From NCBI GenBank assembly GCA_021396245.1, contig WNYE01000047.1:275727-339726 (forward strand): a DNA stretch of 64,000 nucleotides, given 5' to 3'. The DNA is from Sporothrix humicola. Lineage: Eukaryota; Ascomycota; Sordariomycetes; Ophiostomatales; Ophiostomataceae. Within the stretch, counting starts at the first letter, position 1; each line of letters starts with the position of its first letter. Positions 25,501 to 33,943 of this stretch are shown in pieces. Below the pieces are notes generated by a model that saw only the letters and a program-made list of their open reading frames with translations, was not told the origin of the DNA and searched no databases. The position numbers and the translations under genes are program-made.

Positions 25501-28500
25501 TGAGGAGGACAAGCCAGCTGATGAGGCGCCTGAAACTGCCCAACAATCCGAGGAGGAGGTTGCCGCACCTGAGCCCACCGAAGCCGCTGAACCCCAGCCA
25601 ATTGAGGAGAAGCAGGACGAGGTCCCGGCCGCCCAAGAATCTGAGCCGGTGACCGAGACTGTCGAGGCTGCCGAACCCGTCACTGAGGAGGCAGCTGTCG
25701 CCGAATCTGAGCCCGAGGTCGTGGCCGTGGCCGAGCCTGCCGTTGCCGAGTCTGAGGACAAGGCCGACCCTGTCGAGGCTGACACCACTCCTGCTGATGC
25801 ATCTGAGGTCGCCGCTGAAGCTCATGAGACTGTTCTTGAGGCTGTCTCTGAAGAGACCGTCGACGCTCCGGCTGAGGAGCCTGCCACTGAGAAGTCTGTC
25901 GTTGAAGAGGCCGCTGCTGTTGAGACTCCCGCTCCGGTCGAGACTCCAGCTGAGGTCACTTCCGCTGAGCCGGCTGATGTCGCTGCCGGCACCACTGCTG
26001 ACGCTCCTGTCGAAGAATCCGTCGCTCCAGTTGAAACTTCTGTTGAGTCCGAGGACAAGACTGTCGACACTCCTGAGGAAGCCGCTCCTGAAGCCACGGT
26101 TGAGCCCGCTGACGAGCCTGTCGTCGAGGCTGCTCCCGAGTCTGCTCCTGAGCCAGTTCCTGAGGCCCCTGTCCAAGCTGCTGAGGATGCTCCTGCCGAG
26201 GCAATTTCAGAAGAGCCTGCTGCTGAGGAATCTCCCGCTCCTGAGTCTGCTGAGTCTGCCGATCCCGAGCTTCCTGCCGAATCTCGCGAGGTCTCTAATG
26301 CCCCCGCTGAAGAGCCTGCAACGGAGGAGCCGGTTGCCGAGCCTGTCGCCGAGCCGGCCGCAAAGGCTGAGACTGCTCCTGTCGAGGTCGAGACCACTTC
26401 TGCTGAGGTCCAGGAAGATGCTCCTGCTCCCGAGGAAGCACCTGCCACAGAAGCAGCTCCGGCTGAGAAGGTTGTTGCAGCGGCAGAGGAGCCCACCAAC
26501 GAGGAACCTCCTGTCGCTGAGGAGGCTCCTGTTGCTGAAGAACCGGAAGCTGCTGCTGAGGCTGAGACAACGGAGGCTGCTCCAGAGACTGCACCTGAGC
26601 CTGCTGTTGAAGCTGCCGCTGAGTCTGCAGTGACTGAGACGGCTGAGACTCCTGTCGTCGAGGAGACCCGCGAGGTTTCCGCCGACGTGCCTGTGGCCAC
26701 CGAGGCAGAACCTGTTGCTGAGGCCGGTCCTGAGCCTGTCGTTGAGACCGCCGCCGAGGCCCCAGTCGAAGCTCCTGCTGAAGATGCTGCTGTCGAGTCT
26801 GCTCCTGAGCCCACCCCGGAGCCGGCCGTTGAGGCAGCTGAAGAGGCAGCTGAAGAGCCTGTCACTGAGGTCGCTGCTGAGGATGCTCCTGCTCCTGCCA
26901 CCGCCGAAGAGTCTGCCACTGAGACTGTCGACGAGACGCCGGCTGAAGCCGAAGCTCCCGCTCCTGCTGTCACCGATGCACCGGTTGATGCCACCGAGGA
27001 AACTTCTGAGGCTGCTCCCGTTGAGGCTGCGGAGGAATCTGCCGCACCGGTTGAGGAGCCCAAGGTAGACGAGTCCGTTGCTCCTGTCGAAGTAGAAGAG
27101 ACTCCTGCCACTGTTGAAGAGTCTCCTGCCGTCGAGTCCGAGGAGGCAGTCCCCACCGATGTTCCCGCTGAGGCCGCCGAGGTCGCTGAGGTCGCAGAGG
27201 CTGTTGATACTACACGTGAGGTCGAGGCCACTCCTGCCGATGCTCCTGTCGAGACCGAGGCCGGGACACCTGCTGTCGACGCCCCTGCTTCTGAAGAGCC
27301 GACACCCGAAGCAGCTGAGCCGGTCGCAGAAGAGACACAGCCGGCTGAGGCAGAGACAACTGCAGTTGAGCCTGTTGCTGAGCCTGCACCTGTGGCTGAG
27401 CAGCCCGCTCCTGAACCCACCGAGCCTCAAGCTGAACCCAAGGCCGAGCCCGAGTCGGCTCCCGAGGAGAAGGCTGAGGAGCCAACGGTTGCTGCTGTTG
27501 AGTCTGTTGATGCTGAGCCACAGTCTGAAGAAGCTGCACCGGTCGAGGCTGAGGTCGTCGAGTCCACTCCTACTGTCGAGTCTGCTCCCTTTGAAGAGAC
27601 TCCAGCTGAGGCACCTGTTGAGGCCGAGGTCGAGGAGGCAGTCGCTGAGAAGGCTGTTGAGGAGCCCGCTGTCGAGCCTGCTACTGAACCTGAGGCAGTT
27701 GAGACACCCACTGAAGCAGATGTCGAGGAACCTGTTGAGGAGTCCACCGAGGCACCCGCTGAAGAATCTCCCGCTGAAGCTGCACCGGCTGAGGCCGAGC
27801 CCACTCCCGCCGAGCCGGTTGTCGAGAGCGAGCCTGCTGCTGCTGAAGAGGCCGCTCCTGAAGAGACCGCTCCCGAGGAGACTCCTAAAGAAATCACCGA
27901 GGAGTCTTCTCGGCCCACAGAGGAGCCAGCTGCTGAGCCAGCTGCTGAGCCAGCTTCTGGGTCTGTTGCAGAGGCTGTTGAGCCTGTTGAGCCCGTTGTT
28001 GAGAAGTCCACCCCTGAGCCCGCTTCTGAATCCATTGTCGAGTCCGAGCCGACCATCGAGTCTGAAGAGACTCCCGCCACCTCCAAAGAAATTGAGTCCA
28101 CCGAGCCTGTCGAGCCCACCGAGTCTGTCGAGCCCGTCGCCGTCGAGCCGTCGTCGCCCACGTCAACCTCTCCGTCGTCCGACCTTTTGTCATCCGCGCC
28201 CAAGGATGGCAGCGTCCTCCCGCACGTCGCCACAGCGGCCATTACCGTCGCCGCCGTGGCCAACATTGTGGCAGTAGAAGGTGGGGGGGAGGAGAACACA
28301 AATGAGAAAGAAGGGGAGACTGCTGTCAGCGCCGACACTGCCGAAACACAAACTGCTGACACTGAACCCTCAACTAGCTTGGACCGATCCGACGATCTTG
28401 CACACGAACCTGCAGATGCTGTGGACACAGGTGATTCACCTCTGGACGATGACAAAGTACACGACGACCTACACGGGCCAGGCGACGACGTCGATCATGC

Positions 28501-31500
28501 GCCGCGTGTACATGACCGTCTTTCGGCGGTAGAGGAGGGGGCCCTCGTGGGTGAGGACCCGGAGGAGGAGGAGGAGCCAGTGGTGGTTGAGGAGAAGGTG
28601 GAGGAGAAGAGTGAGGACGTGAGTGATGAGAAGTATGAAGAAGAGAAGGCGGTCGAGGTCGAGACTCCCGTCGCTGAAGAGCCAGCTGTCGCTGAGGCCG
28701 AACCGGTTGTTGAGTCCGCCGAAGCCGTCACTGAACCTGTCGTCGAGGCCGCCGAGCCTGTGACTGAGACACCTGCTGCTGAGGACGTCCCTGCCGCCGA
28801 ACCTGAAGCAGAGGTGCATGCAGCTGACGTCACCGAAGAGGCTCCCGCACAAGAAGAAGCTGCACCTGCAGAGGTCGCTGCTGAGCATGAGGTTTCCGAG
28901 GCTGCACCTGAGCCGGAGACTGCCATTGAGGCTGAAGCTCCTGTCGAGCCCGTCGTTGAGCCTGTCGCTGAGCCTGTGATTGAAGATGCTCCAGAGCCTG
29001 CCGAAGTCGAAGTTGCTATCGAGCCAGTCACCACTGAGGAACCCGCTGTCGAGGCAGTTGAGGACGTGGTCGCTCCAGTTGCTGAAACTGTTGAGCCTGC
29101 TTCTGAAACTGCTGTTGAGACTGCTGAGGTTGAACTTGAGCCAGTTGAAGCCGTGACCGAGCCTGCTCCTGAGCCTGTCGTCGAGTCTGTCGCCGAGCCC
29201 ATCTCTGAGCCCGTGGTTGAGGCCACCTCAGAGCCAGAGCCTGCCGTCGAGAAACCCATCGAGGAGCCTATTGAGGCTGTAGTGAAAGAAGTGGCTGCTC
29301 CAGTCGAGACTGTTGAGCTCGCTTCTGAGCCTGCTGCTGAAGCGGTTCCTGAACCTGCCGTCGAGGCTGTTGAGGTTGCTCCCGAAGCAGTGACTGAGGC
29401 AGTGGCTGAACCCGCCGAGCCTGTTGCAGCGCCATCCGAGCCTGAGCCAGTGGTTGAGACCACGTCAGAAGCTGAAGTCGTTGCTGAGGTCGGGGCCGCA
29501 GTTGAGGAGACGGCTGCTCCAGTCCCTGAGTCTGTCGAGCTCGTCTCTGAAGCTGCACCTGAGCCAGCTGCTGAGACAGTCACTGAACCTGTTGCTGAGC
29601 CGGCTGCTGAACCCGAGGTGACGCCTGTTTCCGAGCCCACTGTCGAGACGGCTGAACCTGTCGTTGAAGCTGTGGAGCCCGCCGAGGCTGCTCCCGTCGA
29701 TGCTCCTGTCGAGGTCGTTGAGCAAGAAGCCGAGCCTGAGGTTGAGCCTGTGGTCGAGACCGAACCTATCGTTGAGGCCGCACCTGCCGTCGAGACTGAG
29801 ACCGAGACTCGTGACATTGAGGAGCCCGCCCCTGTTGACTCTGTTGTTGAATCTGCTGTCGAGCCTGTTGTTGAGGCTGCTCCTGAAGAATCAGTCGAGC
29901 TCTCAACTGACAAGGAAGCCAGTGAGGCAGTCGAGACCACGGAGGCTGAGACTTCTCCTGTTGCTGAAGAAGCTGTTCCTGAGCCCACCACAGATGCTGT
30001 CGAGCCTGCTGCAGTTGAGCCAACTTCCGAGGCTCCTGTTGAAGCTTCTGTCGGGGAGACTCCCGTTGAGACTGTCACCGAACCGACCGAGACCAGTGCG
30101 GCCGAGCCCGAGGCTGTTGTCGACACTCCTGTCGATGCACCTGTCGAGACTCCCGCTCAAGATGCTGTGGAAGAAACTGCTGCTCCCTCTGACACTCCTG
30201 TCGAGGTTGATACTCCGGTGGAAGTTCATGATGCTCCTGTCGACTCTGTCGACAAGACTGAGGAGGCACCTGCTCTCGAGTCATCCGAGGTCATTGTTCC
30301 CCTGCCCACGGAAGACAGCGTCTTGAGTCTGCCCGAGGAGGCTGTCCCAGAGACTGTTCCGCAGACTGTTCCAGAGACTGCCCCGGCTCCCACTGAAGAA
30401 GTGGCCGAGGCCGCCGTCGAGGAGACCAGAGATGTCCCAGCCGCCGAAGAGCCTGCTGACGAGGACTATGTTCTCGTTGAGTCAACCCCTGCTATCGAAG
30501 AGAGTGCCAAGGAAGTCGAGGAGCCCGCTCAAGAGGCCGCTCAAGAGGCCGCTCAAGAGACCATTCAAGAGCCTACTGAAGAGAGCGCCCAAGATGAGCC
30601 CGCCGCACCTGGGGCCATCCTCGCTGCTGCTGGTGCTATCTCTGCTCTTTCAGTTGCTGGCGGTGCCGCCACTTTCGTGCACGCCGAGAAGGAGGCCGAC
30701 AAGGACGTTGAGTCCGAGACCGCTCCCGAGACTGTCGAGGCTGTTCCTGTTGAGGCTTCTGTCCAGGAGGAAGCCGCTTCTGCAGAAGACTCTCCTGTCG
30801 AAGTTGAGCCTGAAGTTGAGGCCGGCCCATCAACGCCACCCACACCGGCCGTCGACAACGAGACGCCTGCTTCTGTCGACAACAACGAAAAGAAGCAAGA
30901 GGCTTCGGTGACCATCACTGCTCTCCCGACTTCCGACCTGACTCCCGTGTCGGAAGTTGGCGATGTCATTGCCTCTCGCCAAATTGTCGAGACGACGGAC
31001 ATTCTCCCTGAGCAACTCAGCCCAATTGCGGAGACGCCTCTTGAGGCTCCTGCTCCTGCACCAATTGCCCAGGAAGAGTCGTTTGAGCATGTCGATGCCC
31101 CGGCCCAAGAACCTGTCCAGACCGCCCCAGTCGAAGCTGAAGATGACGAGCATCTCAAGGAAAAGATTGCTGCCGCGGCCGTCGGCGCCGCTGCTCTCTT
31201 GAGCGGTGCCGGTCTTGTTGGTTTTGCCCACAAGCACAAGGAAAGCCACGAGCGCGACGTCGAAGAGCTCGAGAAGCTAGCCGATCTAGCACCATCGCCT
31301 GTGCCGCCCGAGATGCTCTCGTCGGGCGAGCTCGTCAAGGGCGTGGATGCCGAAGATGTCCGGTCCATTTCGTCGGGCATTGGTGGGGAGGTTGAGGCCA
31401 AGCTAAAGGTGGAGTTCCTTCCGCCTCGCACGTCCTCTTCGTCTCTGGCCGTCCGGCCTGGCATCAGCTCTGAGCTTTTGAGAGCACCCACGCCGGCCGT

Positions 31501-33445
31501 GGTCATCCCCGACCTCGAGGACAAACAGGTCAAGGAGCTGGGCCGCGTGCGCAGCATCAAGAAGCGGCAGCGCCAAAACATTCGCGACACGGAGGATACA
31601 GTGGCGGCGGCGGTGGTGATTTACGCGACGGCCGAGGTGTTGAGCCGGCCAGGGTCGCCGACGTTGGGCGCGACGAAGGATGTACAGGTAGAGAGCGATA
31701 GTGTAGAGAGAGGACGCAAGGCTGTTCGGGACGAGGTTGTGCCTCTTGTTTTGGAGGAGGACAAAGGAAAGGGATTGGAAGGAAATGAAGGATTGGGAAC
31801 ACAAGATGGAAGATCTGGAGGACCACAGTACTCGGACTTGGAAACACAGGACAAGAACAAGGACAGAGACACACGATCACAGGAGAGAGCACACGCAAAC
31901 TTGCGCGATTCTGTGGCTGACCTCTTTGCAGACGACAAGCTCAAGGAGTCGACGTCGACCGATTACGGAACCGCCAACCGATCGTCCCGGCCGCGCGAAC
32001 ACCGCGAACACTCGTCACGGTCCAGCCGCGATGCTAGCAAGGAGGCCGGCCGTGACTCTCGCGACTCTCGCGACGGCTCGACCCGCCACCGCCACCACCG
32101 CGACCGCGACTCGGACCGGTCTGTGCCGTCGACGCCCAAGCGCCAGGACAGCGGGTTCTCTGTGCAGAGCGGCGGTAGTGGCAGCGGTGGTCGTGACAGA
32201 GAGAGTAGCAGCCGGGACGGATCGTCGCCGCGGAAGTCCTACAGATCCTCCCACGACAAGGAACGCAGCCGCACTGACCGCGCCGCACCCACCGACGACG
32301 ACGAACGCTACCGCGCCGAACGCCGCGCCGCCCGCCACGCCCGCGAGAAGGAGAAGGAGAGACTGGCTGCTGCTGGTGTTGCAGGTGTTGCCGCTGGCGC
32401 TGTTGCTGCTGCAGCAGTCGCCGCGACATCCCGCGGCAGCAGCAGAGGCAAGGACGCGGACAGAGAGCGGGATCGCTACCGTGACGACCGCCCGCGCGAC
32501 GACCGCGAGCGCCGCAGCTCGCGCCGCCACAGCCACAGCTCCCGACCGACGACGGCCGACGCGCCGCCTTCAACAGGTGCCGCACCCTCGCAGCCTCCCC
32601 TCTCCTCCTCGTCGAGCCGCAAGTTCTTTGACGTCAAAAACGCGGCCAGCACCGTGGAGCCCAACTTTGGCTTGCACGACGGTAACGCCCCTCTGCCACT
32701 GAGCACCGACAACACTATCAGCCCAGACAGCACAGCACCTGCCCAAGCACAAGCACCCGCTCCTCTTTCTTCTGTTCCCGTCTCCGCCCCTTCTGCTCCC
32801 CCCGCCGGCGCCACTTCACGGGAGAGACAGTCCAAAGAGTACCGCCGCAGCAGCGACCGGAGAGTGAGAGACAGTAGAGAAGTCGACCGTGGCAACCGCG
32901 ACGTTTCCAGCTCTGACAGACATGACCCTGTGCCCAAGCGCTCAAGCACAACCCGCTCTCGCTTTGGCTCCAGCAGACGCTCCGAAGACGTTCAACGAAA
33001 CGAGTCGTCGACGACAACAACTACAGCGACTCCGACATCAGCGTCGACCTCATCCCGGATGCGCCTTCAGAAGCAGCATTCCCAGCGGGAGTCGTCCTCG
33101 TCGCGCGACCGGACGAAGGAGGACAACAGCAGCAGCGGAAAGCACTACCGCCACCGGAGGAGTGTGGACGTCAGTCGCCAGTCAGCACCTGCCCCGATGC
33201 CCATCGGCCGCGAGACGAGCGAGTCCCTGGGCTCCAACAAGGGCCAGCCAGTCGCGCCCACAGTCACTGCAGCCGAGGCGACGGCGTCTAGCGAAGCCGG
33301 CCCGTCGTCATCGGCCGCCACCGCCGCCGCCGACGAAAAGCACCGCAAGGACCGCCAGGAGAAGCGCGACAAGGCCAAGTCCGGCGACGAGAAGAAGCGT
33401 GGTCTGCGCGCCATGTTCAAAAAGTTCCTTTCTGTGAAGGATTAG
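19508..33445 (+). CDS. Giant Ala/Pro/Glu-rich repetitive protein, leashin (LAH)-like candidate
   Basis: Open for 13.9 kb with one intron (19821-19874, GTGAGT donor, TACTAATAAC branch, TCAG acceptor; 54 bases, frame-neutral), giving about 4,627 residues. 19508 is the first ATG in frame. Order: residues 1-90 contain QVASYDQPAVADFSNVQYL and an acidic patch; Lys-rich blocks follow (KRKKEKRKNKKAKAKED; WAPKSNKKKSKK); then P/A/E/V-rich sequence to about residue 3,680, broken by KRRRRRSSRGEFDPDDTP and acidic stretches; then a non-repetitive part with RSIKKRQRQNIRDTEDT; then an Arg/Asp/Ser-rich region; and a basic end KKRGLRAMFKKFLSVKD. Seven Ala-rich hydrophobic segments are scattered through it. Giant size, low complexity and a conserved-looking C-terminus suggest the Woronin-body tether leashin, or a protein auto-named 'involucrin repeat'. 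That is inference; another scaffold protein is possible. Confidence 0.85.
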   Translation: MEDMQRQLGETGVAVSEARIFNPDNIQVASYDQPAVADFSNVQYLEVTDSEAEAEEEYEFDGEEGEGEYDHTPARTAPTTIPTPEQKRKKEKRKNKKAKAKEDSGESTFTLCFTMFTATNNSDADDKSPAAGSEEDATEGVASPPAEAEAAEDFWAPKSNKKKSKKAAQKAAKRGEAAAAAAAVADTPAEKEADKSGSGSGTTSGVTSSAEVDKPADKKANGKNSKKDKKKNKKNKGKDAKAEPEEAAEEKVAEPAPVAAVEAAPEAAPEAAAEPAAEPAAEAPAAAAEESKPEETPAPEAPAAEEAPAAEAPAEAPVEAAAEPAAEPAPEATEAAPAAEDAPAPPSPTPSQKRVHFADAEPEAEEAEKTEEAPAEAPTEAPAEAATESPIEPAAEPTPEPAAEAVAETPAETPAAEPEAPAEPPVEAAPEPAAESVAEPEKTEEPATEAPAEAAEAPAAEEVEEKEAAPAEAEAPAAAEEAAPAEEAAPAEEAPAAETVEAPVETPAEAAEESAEKSAETPAEELAAAAVEVTTEAAAEAAKEEEPEAKSEESAAEPAPEATPAPAEEGTPAEEAAPAEADKEVPKEEEAEAPAAEAESSEEPTTEEVEAPAAEAAAEPEEKAEGEAEGEAEGKTEDAPEPTPEAAAEPVVEAAAEPVEAATEEAPAEPVEKADEATPAAEAEAPVEKAPVEEVATAEEAPAAEEPATDAPAAEEPAAETAAEETPAPAVEDKEVKDEPAAEEDKPEPAAESAPEAAPEPAADAPAEEAAAEPAAAPEAEPVEAPVEEAAEPAAAEPEAESKPEEEVKTEPEEKIAEPAEPEAAAPAPEVEAETAAPAEEAPSAAEPEAAAAPADEPAAEEPAKEEVAAPAESAPEPTEETPKEAEPAATEETPAPEETAAPAEDAPTAEPEKVEEAPAEAPAEAPAEAPAEAEEKAPEPAVEAEAAPEPSAEAEAAPEPAAEAKEKPEELASDDKEDAAAAAAAIAAVAAAATVAIVASDDKEDEKPAEETPEAEESAAPTEEAKEVEASEPEAAASEEPAAPAKPEATKEVVEAEPAEVAATAEEPASAEVVEEAAPAAEPEAAAEEVKEEEVAAPEAAPEAPAEEAKEKPDSAPEAEAAAEPEPQTEAAPATEEAPAAEEAVPTPEETPAAEPVEGKAEEEAPKDEPATVEEAAPEPAAAESTPAEEKAAPAPTAEPEAEAEPEAKEVVEEAAAPEPAAEPAVEEPAAESAPAAEEKEEPAADKEAESTPEPAAEPAVEPESAPAEPESVTVEVETAPETAEPAESPKEIVEETPAEEAKEEAAPAPEAEAETETAVEPEAEPVAEAVEAPAEAPAEEPTAEPEAAPTEAKEPEVAAEAAAEESTPEPAAEEPVAEEPAVEEPAAATEPAAEPGAVEETKEVVAEDAPAEEAAPAPAPVEEATPAPEEAPAAAEPEAAVEAEAEPAEAEAPAPVEDAPAAEEKAEEAAASEAAPETAPAAEVEVAKVVNTEESPEESPVEAPVEAAAEAPAEPAAEPAVEPTEEAPAAPTEAAEKVAEEAAPEPAAEAEPVVETAPEAAPEAKEEAAPEPAAESAPEPVAEPVAEPVAEAVPEAPAETSREISTEEPAAAEQAAEAEEAKDSVAPMPVVVPAPIPADTDKDKSGDVEKRRRRRSSRGEFDPDDTPDAPENDTPEEEEKKEEEVKEVEDVQETVEEKEDVTEEKDVEVATKTTTTDEDKNEDENKDKTQEEATQEVAKEDVEDVEEKKEDEEVDTGSAEPVADSTPAAEEAELQGVQEAEPVVEADAPAESKEVAEDEPSLPTSELAVAGGIAALAATSIAVAHETSDDTPKEEAPAETETKVTAVAEPAPAQEDAAPSQDDTTAVEESVVEEPATEETSAEPAELAEPVTEEAALEPASVEVAAVDVAVEAPATETATEEPVAETVVEPAPVEEAAPTEPVAEEPAAPEPTTTEVTETQAPAEVEAAEAEPEAVAVTVTEDTTSAPEPAVGAAAEEDKPADEAPETAQQSEEEVAAPEPTEAAEPQPIEEKQDEVPAAQESEPVTETVEAAEPVTEEAAVAESEPEVVAVAEPAVAESEDKADPVEADTTPADASEVAAEAHETVLEAVSEETVDAPAEEPATEKSVVEEAAAVETPAPVETPAEVTSAEPADVAAGTTADAPVEESVAPVETSVESEDKTVDTPEEAAPEATVEPADEPVVEAAPESAPEPVPEAPVQAAEDAPAEAISEEPAAEESPAPESAESADPELPAESREVSNAPAEEPATEEPVAEPVAEPAAKAETAPVEVETTSAEVQEDAPAPEEAPATEAAPAEKVVAAAEEPTNEEPPVAEEAPVAEEPEAAAEAETTEAAPETAPEPAVEAAAESAVTETAETPVVEETREVSADVPVATEAEPVAEAGPEPVVETAAEAPVEAPAEDAAVESAPEPTPEPAVEAAEEAAEEPVTEVAAEDAPAPATAEESATETVDETPAEAEAPAPAVTDAPVDATEETSEAAPVEAAEESAAPVEEPKVDESVAPVEVEETPATVEESPAVESEEAVPTDVPAEAAEVAEVAEAVDTTREVEATPADAPVETEAGTPAVDAPASEEPTPEAAEPVAEETQPAEAETTAVEPVAEPAPVAEQPAPEPTEPQAEPKAEPESAPEEKAEEPTVAAVESVDAEPQSEEAAPVEAEVVESTPTVESAPFEETPAEAPVEAEVEEAVAEKAVEEPAVEPATEPEAVETPTEADVEEPVEESTEAPAEESPAEAAPAEAEPTPAEPVVESEPAAAEEAAPEETAPEETPKEITEESSRPTEEPAAEPAAEPASGSVAEAVEPVEPVVEKSTPEPASESIVESEPTIESEETPATSKEIESTEPVEPTESVEPVAVEPSSPTSTSPSSDLLSSAPKDGSVLPHVATAAITVAAVANIVAVEGGGEENTNEKEGETAVSADTAETQTADTEPSTSLDRSDDLAHEPADAVDTGDSPLDDDKVHDDLHGPGDDVDHAPRVHDRLSAVEEGALVGEDPEEEEEPVVVEEKVEEKSEDVSDEKYEEEKAVEVETPVAEEPAVAEAEPVVESAEAVTEPVVEAAEPVTETPAAEDVPAAEPEAEVHAADVTEEAPAQEEAAPAEVAAEHEVSEAAPEPETAIEAEAPVEPVVEPVAEPVIEDAPEPAEVEVAIEPVTTEEPAVEAVEDVVAPVAETVEPASETAVETAEVELEPVEAVTEPAPEPVVESVAEPISEPVVEATSEPEPAVEKPIEEPIEAVVKEVAAPVETVELASEPAAEAVPEPAVEAVEVAPEAVTEAVAEPAEPVAAPSEPEPVVETTSEAEVVAEVGAAVEETAAPVPESVELVSEAAPEPAAETVTEPVAEPAAEPEVTPVSEPTVETAEPVVEAVEPAEAAPVDAPVEVVEQEAEPEVEPVVETEPIVEAAPAVETETETRDIEEPAPVDSVVESAVEPVVEAAPEESVELSTDKEASEAVETTEAETSPVAEEAVPEPTTDAVEPAAVEPTSEAPVEASVGETPVETVTEPTETSAAEPEAVVDTPVDAPVETPAQDAVEETAAPSDTPVEVDTPVEVHDAPVDSVDKTEEAPALESSEVIVPLPTEDSVLSLPEEAVPETVPQTVPETAPAPTEEVAEAAVEETRDVPAAEEPADEDYVLVESTPAIEESAKEVEEPAQEAAQEAAQETIQEPTEESAQDEPAAPGAILAAAGAISALSVAGGAATFVHAEKEADKDVESETAPETVEAVPVEASVQEEAASAEDSPVEVEPEVEAGPSTPPTPAVDNETPASVDNNEKKQEASVTITALPTSDLTPVSEVGDVIASRQIVETTDILPEQLSPIAETPLEAPAPAPIAQEESFEHVDAPAQEPVQTAPVEAEDDEHLKEKIAAAAVGAAALLSGAGLVGFAHKHKESHERDVEELEKLADLAPSPVPPEMLSSGELVKGVDAEDVRSISSGIGGEVEAKLKVEFLPPRTSSSSLAVRPGISSELLRAPTPAVVIPDLEDKQVKELGRVRSIKKRQRQNIRDTEDTVAAAVVIYATAEVLSRPGSPTLGATKDVQVESDSVERGRKAVRDEVVPLVLEEDKGKGLEGNEGLGTQDGRSGGPQYSDLETQDKNKDRDTRSQERAHANLRDSVADLFADDKLKESTSTDYGTANRSSRPREHREHSSRSSRDASKEAGRDSRDSRDGSTRHRHHRDRDSDRSVPSTPKRQDSGFSVQSGGSGSGGRDRESSSRDGSSPRKSYRSSHDKERSRTDRAAPTDDDERYRAERRAARHAREKEKERLAAAGVAGVAAGAVAAAAVAATSRGSSRGKDADRERDRYRDDRPRDDRERRSSRRHSHSSRPTTADAPPSTGAAPSQPPLSSSSSRKFFDVKNAASTVEPNFGLHDGNAPLPLSTDNTISPDSTAPAQAQAPAPLSSVPVSAPSAPPAGATSRERQSKEYRRSSDRRVRDSREVDRGNRDVSSSDRHDPVPKRSSTTRSRFGSSRRSEDVQRNESSTTTTTATPTSASTSSRMRLQKQHSQRESSSSRDRTKEDNSSSGKHYRHRRSVDVSRQSAPAPMPIGRETSESLGSNKGQPVAPTVTAAEATASSEAGPSSSAATAAADEKHRKDRQEKRDKAKSGDEKKRGLRAMFKKFLSVKD
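20230..30600 (+). repeat. Degenerate Ala/Pro/Glu/Val-rich coding repeat tract
   Basis: More than 10 kb inside the giant gene encodes variants of short units such as PAAEEAPAAE and EPVAEPVVEA, built from GAG, GCT/GCC, CCT/CCC and GTC codons. Period is irregular (roughly 4-8 residues); there is no long perfect tandem unit, so it looks old or kept by selection on composition rather than recently expanded. It splits into at least three blocks separated by acidic and basic linkers near 24,460-24,780 and 28,280-28,660. Confidence 0.85.
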
Positions 33446-33943
33446 TGGAGAGGGGGTTGTTGATTTTGATTTGATTTTGATTAGATTTGTTTTGTTTTGT
33501 GTTTATGATTTCATGCCTTACGCTTGGATGTTTTGATTTTGTTAGTTCGTTTTGTTAGCTCGTTTTGTTAGTCAGTTCTGTTTTTGCTAGTCGTTTTTGT
33601 CACGTCTCTCCTCACGGTCTGTCACGAACCATGTATGATGATGTTTATTTAGATGCAATGAAATTTATTAAAAAAAAAAGTGTTACACAAACAATGAAAT
33701 TTGCTTCGTCGTAATGTACGTTTGAGTACAACATACAATCTGCACTTTCGGGGTATCGTTTTACCGAAAGTATCTCATGTGACCAGATTGCCAACGGCCG
33801 TTATGAAAGGGATGCGTTGTCGTTGTTCATAAGACAGCACCTCACTTAAGCACCATCTCACTTTTTTCGAAAGACATCTCTGCGACGACTTATCTTTTTC
33901 GACCTCACTTAGACAATATTGACCAAAGGCAGGTAAGAAAATA
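33446..33943. other. 3' flank of the giant gene and start of the AT-rich island
   Basis: A T/G-rich 3' flank with repeated TTTTGTTAG-type words. An 8-base inverted repeat (ACTTTCGG / CCGAAAGT, 12-base spacer) lies at 33744-33771. No gene is seen. Confidence 0.5.

Noticed and set aside
20560..30126. Very long open frames opposite and alongside the giant gene (for example minus 20560-24444, 22037-25096, 25822-27420, 28495-30126; plus 21420-24569).
   Set aside because: They are shadows of Ala/Pro/Glu/Val codons: GCN, CCN, GAG and GTC read in other frames give Ser/Ala/Gly, Leu/Arg/Pro or similar monotone proteins. They have no domains and disappear where the repeat ends.
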